Shown: positions 44,082-53,316 of the stretch, in pieces | Position numbering within the stretch: position 1 is the first letter of the stretch | Layout of the letters: each line of letters starts with the position of its first letter | The notes under the pieces: model-generated | What the model saw: only the letters and a program-made list of their open reading frames with translations | The model's database searches: none | What the model was told of the DNA's origin: nothing | Position numbers and translations under genes: made by a program | DNA from: Bin5 sp965116395 | GTDB taxonomy: Bacteria > Chloroflexota > Anaerolineae > Caldilineales > Caldilineaceae | Reading direction: 5' to 3' | NCBI GenBank assembly: GCA_965116395.1 | Contig: OZ220684.1 | Span: 62,001 to 126,000, forward strand | DNA: 64,000 nt

Positions 44082-44245
44082 TTGATTAGGTGTGGGGCGT
44101 TGTTGTCGGAGAACCGTTGGCGGAGACTGGTTTCGTTTGCGCTCATCTATATGCGTAGGCTGCCAGGTCGGCAAGAGATAGAAGGCTACTGAGGGTTGGC
44201 TTGAAGAATCCTTCCCTGATTGCCAACTTGGCTGAGCCACTTCAT

Positions 44246-45151
44246 TTAGCGGCCTATGACTCGATGTTCCAAGCCAGGGGCTATGGTCCTTTCGGTTGCA
44301 TCCCAACTGATGGGGGGCGGCCGCGGCGATTCAAAGTTACGGAAGACGCGGCCGAGGATTGCGACGGCAACACCGACGTAGACTATGCTGCCGAGGAACC
44401 AGATCATGCCTCCGCTAACCATCTGATCTTGCAGCGTGGTCAGCCCGGGGACGGGTAGACGGCCGTCATAGTAGGTATAGGCCGGCGTCTGGCGGAAAGC
44501 CAGGGTCACGCCGGTAACCATATTGGGAACTTCACCGCCAAAGATCACATAGAGAAAGGCGATGGCCGGGTGCATAGCTGAGCGCAGGCGCGGCCCGGTT
44601 CCCAGCGGATGCCACCAGAAAAGCATGTATGTGATCCAGACCCCCCACAGGCTTAGTCGATAGACAGCAGGATGGGCCAGCAGCCGGTTGGCGATGCCCG
44701 GCTCGTGCCAGAGGAGGAAAACGCTGAATGCAAGAAGCCAGATCACGAGCGGATGCGTCGCCTTACGAATGAGGCGCCCAGACGGTGTCGAATATTTGAG
44801 CTTGCCCACAACCCAGCGCCTGGAGAAAGCAGGCAGGCCGCGCAGTATGACGTGCGCCGGACAGGCCAACCATAAGAGAGGCGGCGCCAGAAGTCCGATG
44901 AGGATTAGCTGGGCGGCTCTGCCGATCAGTAGCTCCTGCTGCAGGGCGACGAGGGGCGAATGGAGTGCAAGCGCCAGCGCGAAGATGCCGGCGACGTAGC
45001 TGATGAGCCGAGCCATGCTGGCCAGTGGGGCAGCAGTGCGCCGCATTCGCAGCCAACCCCACATATAGGGAAGGAAGAGAGATAGCATGACCGCAGCCGA
45101 GACGGGATAGAACTTCCAGGCAGTCAAGAGCTCGGGTATTGAGTCATTCAT
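44246..45151 (-). CDS. CtaG-like membrane protein (cytochrome c oxidase assembly, caa3 type)
   Basis: 301 residues, about seven membrane helices, of the caa3_CtaG family, which supports assembly of caa3-type oxidase. Landmarks: WGWLRMRRTAAPLASMARLI, YVAGIFALALALHSPLVALQ, HMVQHx-like stretch replaced by IGRAAQLILIGLLAPPLLWL, and LYVIFGGEVPNMVTGVTLAF near the C-terminus. Start set at ATG 45149-45151; ATG 45161-45163 is possible, and the open frame continues further upstream. The normally conserved His of the third helix is not obvious. No oxidase genes are in the window. Confidence 0.78.
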   Translation of the reverse strand: MNDSIPELLTAWKFYPVSAAVMLSLFLPYMWGWLRMRRTAAPLASMARLISYVAGIFALALALHSPLVALQQELLIGRAAQLILIGLLAPPLLWLACPAHVILRGLPAFSRRWVVGKLKYSTPSGRLIRKATHPLVIWLLAFSVFLLWHEPGIANRLLAHPAVYRLSLWGVWITYMLFWWHPLGTGPRLRSAMHPAIAFLYVIFGGEVPNMVTGVTLAFRQTPAYTYYDGRLPVPGLTTLQDQMVSGGMIWFLGSIVYVGVAVAILGRVFRNFESPRPPPISWDATERTIAPGLEHRVIGR

Positions 45152-45467
45152 GGATGCAAGCATAGTCGCGAGAAGGCGAATTGCCAAACCGAGAGGATAT
45201 GTCAGAGGGATGGTCTTCAGAAGGGCGGCGTCAACTCTCTTTTGGTCGAATTTACAAGCTGGTGGCAGAATCGAGGCGACGCAACTTATGGCCGAAGTGA
45301 GGGACCGTGCCACAGCGTATTTTCTCCTCTACAGGCCAATGTGCCAACCAACAATTGTGCCAGGCAAGCGAATGCGATTGGGATAGTGCGGAATGGAAGA
45401 CAGGGCCCAGACTCGAGATGCATCAAGGTGATGGCGGGCCTATAATTTTTTCGAGGGATAGAGGTCA

Positions 45468-45845
45468 ATGGCAGAAAAAGCGGAAAGTGTATACCAGAAG
45501 ATGCTTCTGGTTGTTCGTGAGATTCCGCGGGGACAGGTCGCGACTTACGGTCAGATTGCGTGGATTGTAGGTGCGGCGACACCGCGAATGGCCGGCTATG
45601 CGTTAGGGGGGTTGCCAGAGGATACGAACGTTCCCTGGCAGAGGGTGGTCAACAGCAGCGGAGGCATCAGCCCGCGGGGGGATCCGCTGGCAACAGACCG
45701 GCAACGAAATCTGCTGGTAGAAGAGGGCGTCCAGTTTCTGGCGGACGGCCGCATCGACCTGGACTGTTACGGTTGGGCAGGGCCGGATCCAGATTGGTTA
45801 GAGGCGCACGGCTTTACGCGGCTGCCGTGGCGCTTGGGCGGCTGA
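45468..45845 (+). CDS. Alkyltransferase-like protein (ATL; MGMT fold without active-site Cys)
   Basis: 125 residues of the MGMT DNA-binding domain: VREIPRGQVATYGQIAWIVG is the wing-helix start, and the active loop reads PWQRVVNSSGGIS where O6-alkylguanine methyltransferases have PCHRV. Trp replaces the acceptor Cys (codon 45636-45638), so it cannot take up alkyl groups but should bind and flag O6-alkylguanine for nucleotide-excision repair, as in Schizosaccharomyces Atl1 and bacterial ATLs. ATG follows AGAGG by five bases. Single gene between a divergent CtaG gene and the convergent sugar-lipid genes. Confidence 0.92.
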   Translation: MAEKAESVYQKMLLVVREIPRGQVATYGQIAWIVGAATPRMAGYALGGLPEDTNVPWQRVVNSSGGISPRGDPLATDRQRNLLVEEGVQFLADGRIDLDCYGWAGPDPDWLEAHGFTRLPWRLGG

Positions 45846-46228
45846 GCCGACTGTTGCTCTTGGTGAGACCTGAAGGGGCGCACCAGAGGTAGGTTCGTTG
45901 TAACTGGAATGCCACGTTCAATGACGGTATTGGCGACCCTTTCATGGCCTCTGCCATGCAGGCCATCTGACAGTGTATTTGGTTGGCAGCCGCCATTATG
46001 ACCGTGCCGCACTGCCGGAAGGAATTCGTAAGGTCGGTGAGGGATGGTTTTGGAGGGGGGGCGTTGCGGGGGCGCAGCCCCTGCACAAGGGAGGGCCGAA
46101 GGCCCGACCGCCCAGAAAACAACCAGCAGCTTGCGGCGAGGGCGATCACGTTACGCGACCTCTGGGAAGGAGTGTGAAGACGAGAGAGAGTGAATTAGAT
46201 TGGGGCGCGGCATATTGCCGACAGCCGT
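45846..46228. other. Intergenic region with repeat copy 3
   Basis: No gene is supported. The region holds repeat copy 3 (46032-46114), preceded by about 50 bp that resemble the sequence before copy 1. Short frames over the repeat are not real genes. Confidence 0.65.
46032..46114 (+). repeat. Dispersed foldable repeat, copy 3
   Basis: Core identical in most positions to copy 2, including GGGGC-GCA-GCCCC and GGGCC-GAA-GGCCC hairpins and the outer GGTCGG/CCGACC arms. Similarity to copy 1 continues upstream: both have a GTATTnGGTTGG-type stretch and then CCGCACTGC about 50-60 bp before the core. Lies between the ATL gene and the convergent YfhO-flippase gene. Confidence 0.9.
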
Positions 46229-49200
46229 CTAGGCTTGTTCCCCTTCTTCTTGCACCTGCCAGCCAAGGCGTTTATTGAGAAGTGCCCCGACAGCGACGCG
46301 CAGATCGGTATCTGTGAAACCGCCGGTCAGCGCCAAGACGGCGGCGTAAACGGCCCAGCCGGGGAGAATCGCCAGCCAAACGTCCACGCCGATTGAGGTC
46401 ATACCATAGAGAACGGTCCCCATGGCAACAGTCGAGAGCAGTGGCCGCCAGGTCAAATCCGGCCAGGCGACGACGCCAACGTGGCGGCGGACACGGCGGG
46501 CGAAGAGGAGGAGCAGACAGACTTCGCTAAGAATGGTCACCAAGGCGGCGCCAATGAAGCCGAATACCGGGATCAGCAGGAGATTGCCAACCAGGTTGAA
46601 GAGGACCCCCAAGACAAAAGCCTTCGTGAGATAGCGTTGCTGGTCGGCGGCGATGAGTACGTATTGCGTAACGCTGTTGACGAAGCCGACGGGAATGCTC
46701 CAGATTATTACCTGCAGTGCCAGCACAGAGCCGCTCCGATAGCTGAGCGTGCCACATTCGAATGCCCCAAGGGTGTTCTCCAGCAGGCGGCAGGTGCAGG
46801 CCGAAAACGCGGAGGCTTCGCCGGAAGCACTGGCAAATTGCGCGCCTCCGAGCAGATATATGAGCGGTTGCGCCAATGCTGCAATTGTCACCGCTACTGG
46901 CAGGCTTATCAACAACAAGAGACGCACACTTAGCGTATAGGAGCGCAGGAGTGCGGCTCCCTCCTGCTTTGCCAAGCGACTCATCAGGGGGAAGATGGCC
47001 AAGGTAAAGGTGCTGGGAATGATGTTCAGCCCGTCCAGGTATTTGAGAGCGACGCTGTAGAGGCCCACGCTTGCGGCACCGGCAAGAGGCCGCAGAATCC
47101 AGATGTCGATGCGCCAGAAAACGGTCGCCAGGAGGTGGTTGATCATCAGGGGCCCACTGGTTGCCAGCATCCACCTCTGGAGGGACCAGTCCCACTTCCA
47201 CTGAGGTTTGAAGAGGGTTGAGCGCACGAGCCAGTTCAGCCAGAATAGTTGGACCAGGTTGACGGCCAGCGCTACCCATGCCAGACCAACGATTCCCCAG
47301 CCAAGCAGCAGCACCAGTGCCCCTAAAGACACCTGCAGTAGAGCCATGGCACTGCCGAGGCCGGCTGGGTATTCCATTTTTTCGAAGGCATTGAACAGGT
47401 TGCTGAAGGCATCAGACCAGTTGGCGACAAGCATTACTAAAGCGAACACGGCGACGGCTTGCAGTTCCACGCGACCGATGGGTGCAGGAGCATCCAAGAC
47501 CAGGGGGCACCCTATCCAGCTTGTTGTAAAAGCCAAGAACGAGGTCCACATGTTGGCAGGAGTGTCGCCCCTAGCCGCTGTTGCACTTAAGACGGAAGTG
47601 AACTGGGAGCCGCCTACTGCCAGAACCATAAGCAAGATGCTTGCGGCCCACAGAAGGGTACGAAGGGACAACACGTTCGTAAGATAGAGGCTGGATTTGT
47701 TCTTATCTTTGGCAACTTCGCGGGTGACAAGAGTGCCCAAGCCGTAGCGGCTCAGAATCTCGAAGATTCCATAGACGGCGACAACCCAAGCATATTGACC
47801 GGTTCCCTCCGGCCCCAGCATTCGCACGTACAACATTGCAAAGGCGAAGTAAATTACTCTGTTCGCCAGATTTAGGCCCATGGCCACGACCGAGTTCTTG
47901 GCAACGGTGCGCGCCGCGTTGGCGGTTGCATCTGGCCGGTAGAATCGCCCCCACGCCCACCACAGCAATAGGAGCAGGCTCAACATCGCTGCCAGAAAAC
48001 TGACATAGAGGCCCAGCTTGAAGCTCATGGGGCTGTAGGTGAATCGGACCGTCCACTGGCCGCCTTCGGGCAGATAGACGGCGCGGAATGCCGAGTTGGC
48101 GCGGTGGATGGTCAATTCTTGTTCGTTGTTCTCATCGCCGCCGAAAGGCCGCAGATAGGCTTTCCAGCCGGGAAAATAGGCGTCAGTAAGGACCAGCCAG
48201 CCCCGATCGTCGAGGTTAACGTCGACGAATACTGAGTTGGCGGTATACCTGCTGATGGTCGTGTTCGCTGTCTCCTGGCTGGATGGGTTGAGCGCGTTGG
48301 CCGCGGCGGGCGGTTCTTCTATGAATACAGTGCGGCGCAGATCCGCGTCCTGGAGGGGCTGGTCTGCAGGAGGGAGGACGATTGCCTCGGCGGCAATGAA
48401 TGTGCGAGGGAAGGCCTCCAGGTTTTCGTACACGCGGATCGAGTCTTCCTCGTACACCTTCGCCCACGTGTCCGTATTGGGGACGATCAGTTCCGAAAGG
48501 ACGTACTTGACGCCCATAAGGTCGAGCAGCTGATTCTCCAGCGCGGCAAAGGGATTGCCGCCATTTTCTGATGTGCCCGAAGCATAGATCGGGGCAATTC
48601 TGTTGTAGAGCAGTTCGCCGCTCTGATCGGCGATGCGATGCATCACGCCAACATATTGCTTCGGAATTATCGAATCGTAGCCGCGAATGTCCTGCCAGCC
48701 GTAGTACATGCCGACATTGGCATTGAAGGTCTTGCTGCCGGGGACGTCAAAGGTGGTAAATCTGAAAGGGGAGAAGTGGATGTTGGCGTCCGAACCGGCG
48801 TCCTCTTTCTGATTGATGAACTGCACGACCGGCGGTACATTTTTGAGGGGAGACAGTGCCGGGTCGGTTGCAGGATTGAAGGAGCCGTGGACGCTAAAGA
48901 GGTCGAGTGCGAGAAGGACGACGAACGCGAAGGGTAGTGCTGTAGCAGTCCGCATCGCGGTACCGGCAGCGCGGGGATTCGCGCCTTTTATTTCGCTTTC
49001 TCGGTCGGCCTTTGCTTTCGTCCGAGTCAGCAGCCACAGGATCAGTCCGCTGGTTACGGCAAAGGCGCCGAAACGGGCCAGCCCGATACTCTGATATCCC
49101 CAGAACATGCGTCCATCTGCAAATGCTGCTTGCGCCAGGTCGGAAGCTTCCACGACCCGCTGCGCCAGGTTTATGAATGGTGAAGGAACGAAATAACTGG

Positions 49201-50821
49201 CCACTACTGCCAGCAGGGCGGCCAGCCCGGCCGCGAGAGAAGAGAGGGCAAGGATAGCCACAATCCATTTGAACGGGACTTGGATTCGTCCAAATCCAAG
49301 CGAGCGGCTGATGCCGACTGGTACGCGCAGGGACAGCGCCTGTTCCATTCCTATCCCGCCCAACACTGCCATTGCAAGTGTGAAGGGAAAGACCCAGCGA
49401 AAGGGACTGTGGAGCTGGTCCCAGCCCGGCAGGCCGTAGAACAGTACGGCGTAAAGGGGAGTGCCGAATGCGAAAAGTAAGGAGACCAGTGCCAAAGAGG
49501 CAAAGATAAGAGTGGGCGATCGCAGCTGGCGGTGCGCTGCGGGCAGTTTGGAAGATTTGTCGTCGCCATTTTGTTTGGTGACACGGGCCAAGGAGACGGC
49601 CACTGCCAGGGCAGCAAGCAGCCATGTGGAGACCCCAACGTAGTTGCCACCCTCAACGTAGTTTTTGATTCCCCAGAAGATGGTGTTGTTGGGCTCTCCC
49701 AGGCGGTTAAGCACGGCCGGTTGCCAGCGGAGAGCCCACAGGTCGAACCAGTGGTGATGGCTGGGGTTGCCGAAAATGTCGGGGAGGAGGAAGGTCAGGA
49801 TGTGGCGATCGGGCCAGGCCCAGCCGACCACCTGCTGGTAGGAGGCTGAGCCCTCACGGAAGTTCTGTTGCACCAGTTCTAACAGTGGCAGGATCTGGAC
49901 AGCGCCGGCAGCAATTCCCAGTAGCGCGACCAGGAGAATCCAGCCGGCGATTTTTGCTACGGCCCTTAATGCTTGCAGTGCTGTCGGTAGTTGGGGTGAT
50001 GGGTTGAGCGCCTGGCTCTCCGCGCCATTCTCGCCGCTTCGAGCAGAGACCCTTCGCAAGGCAACCAGAAGCCGCGCTGCCGTGAATATTCCTGCAACCA
50101 GAAGGGTATAGTAGAGGAACTCAGGGTGACCGGCCAGGGCGACAAGGCCGACAGTGGCGGCGCCGGCCACTACATACGGAATAGGGCGAAAACCGGCAAC
50201 TCCTTTTTCTTCCTGCTTTTGGATTACCTTCTCGATGATGGCCAAAAGCAAGGGGAGCCAGGAAGCGGCAGCGAGGACCATTGTGAAGACGACGCTGACG
50301 ACCAGAAAGCCGCTGAACTGAAATGCGACGCCGCTGAAGAGGGCGGCTACTGGGCGCAACTTCAACACCCGTCCCAACAGAAAGGCGTTGACTCCGGCGA
50401 TGGCCAACTGGATTGCCGTGAACCATCCAAAGGCGGCTTCAATGGGAAGCAGATAGAAGAGGGCGCTCAGGGGGTAGGCGGCGCTGGACTGGCCGGCGGC
50501 GAAGAAGGGTGCTCCTGTGAAAAGCTGTGGGCTCCAAAGCGGCAACTCAAACTGTTGCAGCGTTCGGCGCACATGCAATTTCCAGACTGCGTTTTCCAGA
50601 ACGAGATCGCTTAGCAAGTCGTTGTGCGGGGAGATATCCGGTCGGAGGGCGCGCCAAGGCTCGAATTGGTAGAGGTTGTCGTATGGAAGCAGGGTCTTGC
50701 CGGTAAAGAGAACGGGGGCGAACCAGATTAGTGGGAGGACAGTGAGAATTGCAAGGGAGAGCAGCTCGGGACGGAATCTGTGTAGCCGGTGCATAGTTGC
50801 GGCGCGTCCGAGTAGCGGCAT
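46229..50821 (-). CDS. YfhO-like membrane protein fused to a Wzx/MVF-type lipid flippase
   Basis: 1530 residues. Residues about 10-955 match the YfhO plan (FAPVLFTGKTLLPYDNLYQF, PLWSPQLFTGAPFFAAGQSS, many membrane helices, then an extracytoplasmic domain ending DAYFPGWKAYL before the last helix). YfhO is a GT-C-like protein needed for glycosylation of teichoic acids or surface glycans. Residues about 970-1500 are a separate MATE-fold flippase (KNSVVAMGLNLANRVIYFAF, GPEGTGQYAWVVAVYGIFEI, NSVTQYVLIAADQQRYLTKA) that moves lipid-linked sugars across the membrane. In the flippase half an extra Cys-rich stretch of about 25 residues (SACTCRLLENTLGAFECGT) sits at 46747-46830. Start touches the stop of the GT2 gene (TAGATG), so it is coupled. 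Confidence 0.85.
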   Translation of the reverse strand: MPLLGRAATMHRLHRFRPELLSLAILTVLPLIWFAPVLFTGKTLLPYDNLYQFEPWRALRPDISPHNDLLSDLVLENAVWKLHVRRTLQQFELPLWSPQLFTGAPFFAAGQSSAAYPLSALFYLLPIEAAFGWFTAIQLAIAGVNAFLLGRVLKLRPVAALFSGVAFQFSGFLVVSVVFTMVLAAASWLPLLLAIIEKVIQKQEEKGVAGFRPIPYVVAGAATVGLVALAGHPEFLYYTLLVAGIFTAARLLVALRRVSARSGENGAESQALNPSPQLPTALQALRAVAKIAGWILLVALLGIAAGAVQILPLLELVQQNFREGSASYQQVVGWAWPDRHILTFLLPDIFGNPSHHHWFDLWALRWQPAVLNRLGEPNNTIFWGIKNYVEGGNYVGVSTWLLAALAVAVSLARVTKQNGDDKSSKLPAAHRQLRSPTLIFASLALVSLLFAFGTPLYAVLFYGLPGWDQLHSPFRWVFPFTLAMAVLGGIGMEQALSLRVPVGISRSLGFGRIQVPFKWIVAILALSSLAAGLAALLAVVASYFVPSPFINLAQRVVEASDLAQAAFADGRMFWGYQSIGLARFGAFAVTSGLILWLLTRTKAKADRESEIKGANPRAAGTAMRTATALPFAFVVLLALDLFSVHGSFNPATDPALSPLKNVPPVVQFINQKEDAGSDANIHFSPFRFTTFDVPGSKTFNANVGMYYGWQDIRGYDSIIPKQYVGVMHRIADQSGELLYNRIAPIYASGTSENGGNPFAALENQLLDLMGVKYVLSELIVPNTDTWAKVYEEDSIRVYENLEAFPRTFIAAEAIVLPPADQPLQDADLRRTVFIEEPPAAANALNPSSQETANTTISRYTANSVFVDVNLDDRGWLVLTDAYFPGWKAYLRPFGGDENNEQELTIHRANSAFRAVYLPEGGQWTVRFTYSPMSFKLGLYVSFLAAMLSLLLLLWWAWGRFYRPDATANAARTVAKNSVVAMGLNLANRVIYFAFAMLYVRMLGPEGTGQYAWVVAVYGIFEILSRYGLGTLVTREVAKDKNKSSLYLTNVLSLRTLLWAASILLMVLAVGGSQFTSVLSATAARGDTPANMWTSFLAFTTSWIGCPLVLDAPAPIGRVELQAVAVFALVMLVANWSDAFSNLFNAFEKMEYPAGLGSAMALLQVSLGALVLLLGWGIVGLAWVALAVNLVQLFWLNWLVRSTLFKPQWKWDWSLQRWMLATSGPLMINHLLATVFWRIDIWILRPLAGAASVGLYSVALKYLDGLNIIPSTFTLAIFPLMSRLAKQEGAALLRSYTLSVRLLLLISLPVAVTIAALAQPLIYLLGGAQFASASGEASAFSACTCRLLENTLGAFECGTLSYRSGSVLALQVIIWSIPVGFVNSVTQYVLIAADQQRYLTKAFVLGVLFNLVGNLLLIPVFGFIGAALVTILSEVCLLLLFARRVRRHVGVVAWPDLTWRPLLSTVAMGTVLYGMTSIGVDVWLAILPGWAVYAAVLALTGGFTDTDLRVAVGALLNKRLGWQVQEEGEQA

Positions 50822-51778
50822 CTAACGGTGGGCAGCAGGCCGCCCACTGCCGATGGTCGACCGAGGTTGCGCGAACGGTTCTCTGTTCCCTGAAACTCGC
50901 TTGCGATGCCGCCACAGAAGTTCCCACACTCGCCAGATAGATTCCAGTTTGACTGAAACATCCATTTTGCTCTGACCAATCCGCCGATCTTCGAAGTGAA
51001 TTGGAAGTTCAATGATGCGAAAGCCCAGTTTCTCGCTAAGGTAAGCCATCTCTACTTGAAAAATGTAACCATTGCTCCTGATAGAATCCAGCTGTATCTC
51101 CTGAAGCGCGGAACTTTGCCACAGTTTGAAGCCGGCAGTCATGTCGCGAACGCGAATTTTCAAAACGTTGCTGCAATAGATGTTGGCCAAGCGGCTGAGC
51201 AAGCTGCGCCACCAGTTCCATTTGTCATCTAACGATCCGCCGGGCACGTAGCGGCTGCCGACGACGACGTCCATGCCGGTGGCGTAAATTACGCCGAGCA
51301 TCTGCGTGATATAAGAGGGGCTGTGGCTGAAGTCGGCATCCATTTGTACTACGAAGTCTGCGCCATCGGCAAGGGCGCGGAGGAAACCTTCCACATAGGC
51401 GGTACCTAGTCCGCCTTTTTCGGGACGGTGGATGACTGTCATACGCGGGCGAATCTGGTTGTAACGTTGCGCCAACCCTTCGGCGAGATCGCCGGTACCG
51501 TCCGGCGAGTTATCGTCGACGATCACGAGCCGCAGGTTGGTCAGAGGCAGAATGAACAGAGCATCAACCAATTCTTCCAGATTTTTGGCCTCGTTGTAGG
51601 TAGGCACGACGACCGTAAGGGATGATTGTTGCCATTGGGAAGGGTCGAGGACAGGACGCCTTGGCGTAGAGAAACGTTTTGCGTCGGCTGACGGAGAAAC
51701 GTTGTGGGGGCCGGCCGTCGTTGAACTCTCGCGCGGGGAGATGCTCTGTGGTTCGAGTTGGCTTTGGGGAAGGTTCAT
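50822..51778 (-). CDS. GT2 family glycosyltransferase, dolichyl-phosphate mannosyltransferase-like
   Basis: 318 residues. N-terminal 50 residues are variable; the GT-A domain follows with VVVPTYNEAKNLEELVDAL, VDDNSPDGTGDLAEGL (Asp cluster), PEKGGLGTAYVEGFLRALAD and the metal-binding VQMDADFSHSP. Then SRYVPGGSLDDKWNWWRSLL and a C-terminal acceptor region IHFEDRRIGQSKMDVSV. Members charge polyprenyl phosphate with a sugar for use on the outside of the membrane, where YfhO-type proteins consume it. Directly upstream of the YfhO-flippase gene, which fits a charge-flip-transfer pathway for a surface glycan. Confidence 0.92.
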   Translation of the reverse strand: MNLPQSQLEPQSISPRESSTTAGPHNVSPSADAKRFSTPRRPVLDPSQWQQSSLTVVVPTYNEAKNLEELVDALFILPLTNLRLVIVDDNSPDGTGDLAEGLAQRYNQIRPRMTVIHRPEKGGLGTAYVEGFLRALADGADFVVQMDADFSHSPSYITQMLGVIYATGMDVVVGSRYVPGGSLDDKWNWWRSLLSRLANIYCSNVLKIRVRDMTAGFKLWQSSALQEIQLDSIRSNGYIFQVEMAYLSEKLGFRIIELPIHFEDRRIGQSKMDVSVKLESIWRVWELLWRHRKRVSGNREPFAQPRSTIGSGRPAAHR

Positions 51779-52051
51779 TTTGCGAATTCAGAATCTGCAG
51801 ACGTGTGAAACGATTGCCCTACGAACCCTTAACACTTAACCTTCGAGTCGGCTATAAAGGCATGAAGAGCGAGGTTCATTAGACCACAACTGTTGTCATT
51901 CCGCCACTACATCGCTATACTGAAAACTGAAAAGAGCGTGCATATCACGACAAACTTTTTCGGCGGCCAGACGTGGGCCGCCGATCACTTCCTTATCGGC
52001 CCGAGTCTGCCGGGACAGCTGCCCGAATTGCGAAAAGGGGCAAATCCAGAG

Positions 52052-53200
52052 ATGATCAACGCCGAAAGAACTAACAGCATGACAGTTGATTTTTCACAGT
52101 CTGAAATGTATGTCACCAGGGCCTTGCCCAAAAGGGCGTTCCGTCTGTGGCTGGTTCTGATACTGATTCTGTTTGCGATAGCAGCGTGTGTACCGATTCC
52201 AGAGGTAGACCCGTCTTTGGTGATTACAGAGGAAATCGAGACCGTTGAGGAAGAGGACCCATTGCCGCCGGGGATCGTGCCATTGAATTCAGGCAGCGTC
52301 GACATCGACTCGCTGGAAAGCGATGGCGATGATGCGGCGGCAAGCGAGACTACTCAGACCGCGACTTTACGGATTAGAAGACCCAATGCCAACATTCGCA
52401 GCGGCCCAAGCATTGATTTTCAGATAGTGGCCAAGGCGGTGGAAGGAGATACATTCACCACTTCAGGCCAGACTGAAGAAGGGTGGTGGCGAATCTGCTG
52501 TTTCGAGAGTGCTGGTGAAGGTGCTGGCGTTGCTGAAGAAGAGGGTGCGCAGACAGCCTGGATATCTCAGATCGTTGTGACGCCCAATAGGGCCGCCGAA
52601 GCTCTTCCTACTTTGTATCCTTTGTTCCCTGAGAATCTGGCAGCTTCCTGGAATGTCCACTATGAATGCGGTTCGAGGCGCTGCGCCGTAAATGAGTGCG
52701 CGGCTGTTTCCAGGACGGAGATCAATGAAAGACGCGACCTCCGTTGGTTGGAGATTAATCGCGTTGTCACCTGGGAGGAGGCTTGCGGCGAAGATTCGAC
52801 CTGGCCGCATCAGATTGACCGAATTGAGGGAACGGAACGCTATCCCAATTCGACCGGCCTGTTCTTTTTCAACTACTGGCTAGGCCCCCGTCCGGGGAAT
52901 GCCAACGCTCTCTTCCATTTGGAAAACGGAGAAGAGATACAGGTCTGGTGCAGTGATGAGCAGCAGGCAGAAGTCGCGGAAGAGAGTGGCTGGACGACGG
53001 TCTATAATGGACTGACTTGCCATGACGTTCGCACGGGAATGCTCGTCTCGATGCAGTATACCAAGCGCTGGTTCTTCACCGGCGAATTCGAGGGTGATCG
53101 ATACGACCGCGCCTATTTCGGCGATTTCGAAATTTATAAGGTGAAATTGGACCAGACGAACGCGTTGCTCGCTATTGTCAATGCAAGAGCGGCGGAGTAA
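52052..53200 (+). CDS. SH3b-domain lipoprotein
   Basis: 382 residues from ATG 52052 (ATGs at 52079 and 52106 also fit). Signal segment RAFRLWLVLILILFAIAACV holds the lipobox IAAC. An acidic linker (about 50-110) is followed by a bacterial SH3 domain, LRIRRPNANIRSGPSIDFQI and on to WWRICCFES, where such domains bind peptidoglycan or other cell-wall parts. The C-terminal 200 residues are Cys-containing and unknown (NVHYECGSRRCAVNECAAVS), ending in FEIYKVKLDQTNALLAIVNA. Divergent from the GT2 gene; convergent with trmFO. Probably a surface-anchored protein. Confidence 0.78.
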   Translation: MINAERTNSMTVDFSQSEMYVTRALPKRAFRLWLVLILILFAIAACVPIPEVDPSLVITEEIETVEEEDPLPPGIVPLNSGSVDIDSLESDGDDAAASETTQTATLRIRRPNANIRSGPSIDFQIVAKAVEGDTFTTSGQTEEGWWRICCFESAGEGAGVAEEEGAQTAWISQIVVTPNRAAEALPTLYPLFPENLAASWNVHYECGSRRCAVNECAAVSRTEINERRDLRWLEINRVVTWEEACGEDSTWPHQIDRIEGTERYPNSTGLFFFNYWLGPRPGNANALFHLENGEEIQVWCSDEQQAEVAEESGWTTVYNGLTCHDVRTGMLVSMQYTKRWFFTGEFEGDRYDRAYFGDFEIYKVKLDQTNALLAIVNARAAE

Positions 53201-53316
53201 CGCGCTGAAGAACTTCTGAGGGGAGAATTATTGCTGTAGTTGCGTCAGTTTCTTCCTCAAGCGGCTCGGCTGTCACCGACCTGGACCGACCGCTACGTGC
53301 GGTTCGACCCACCTCT

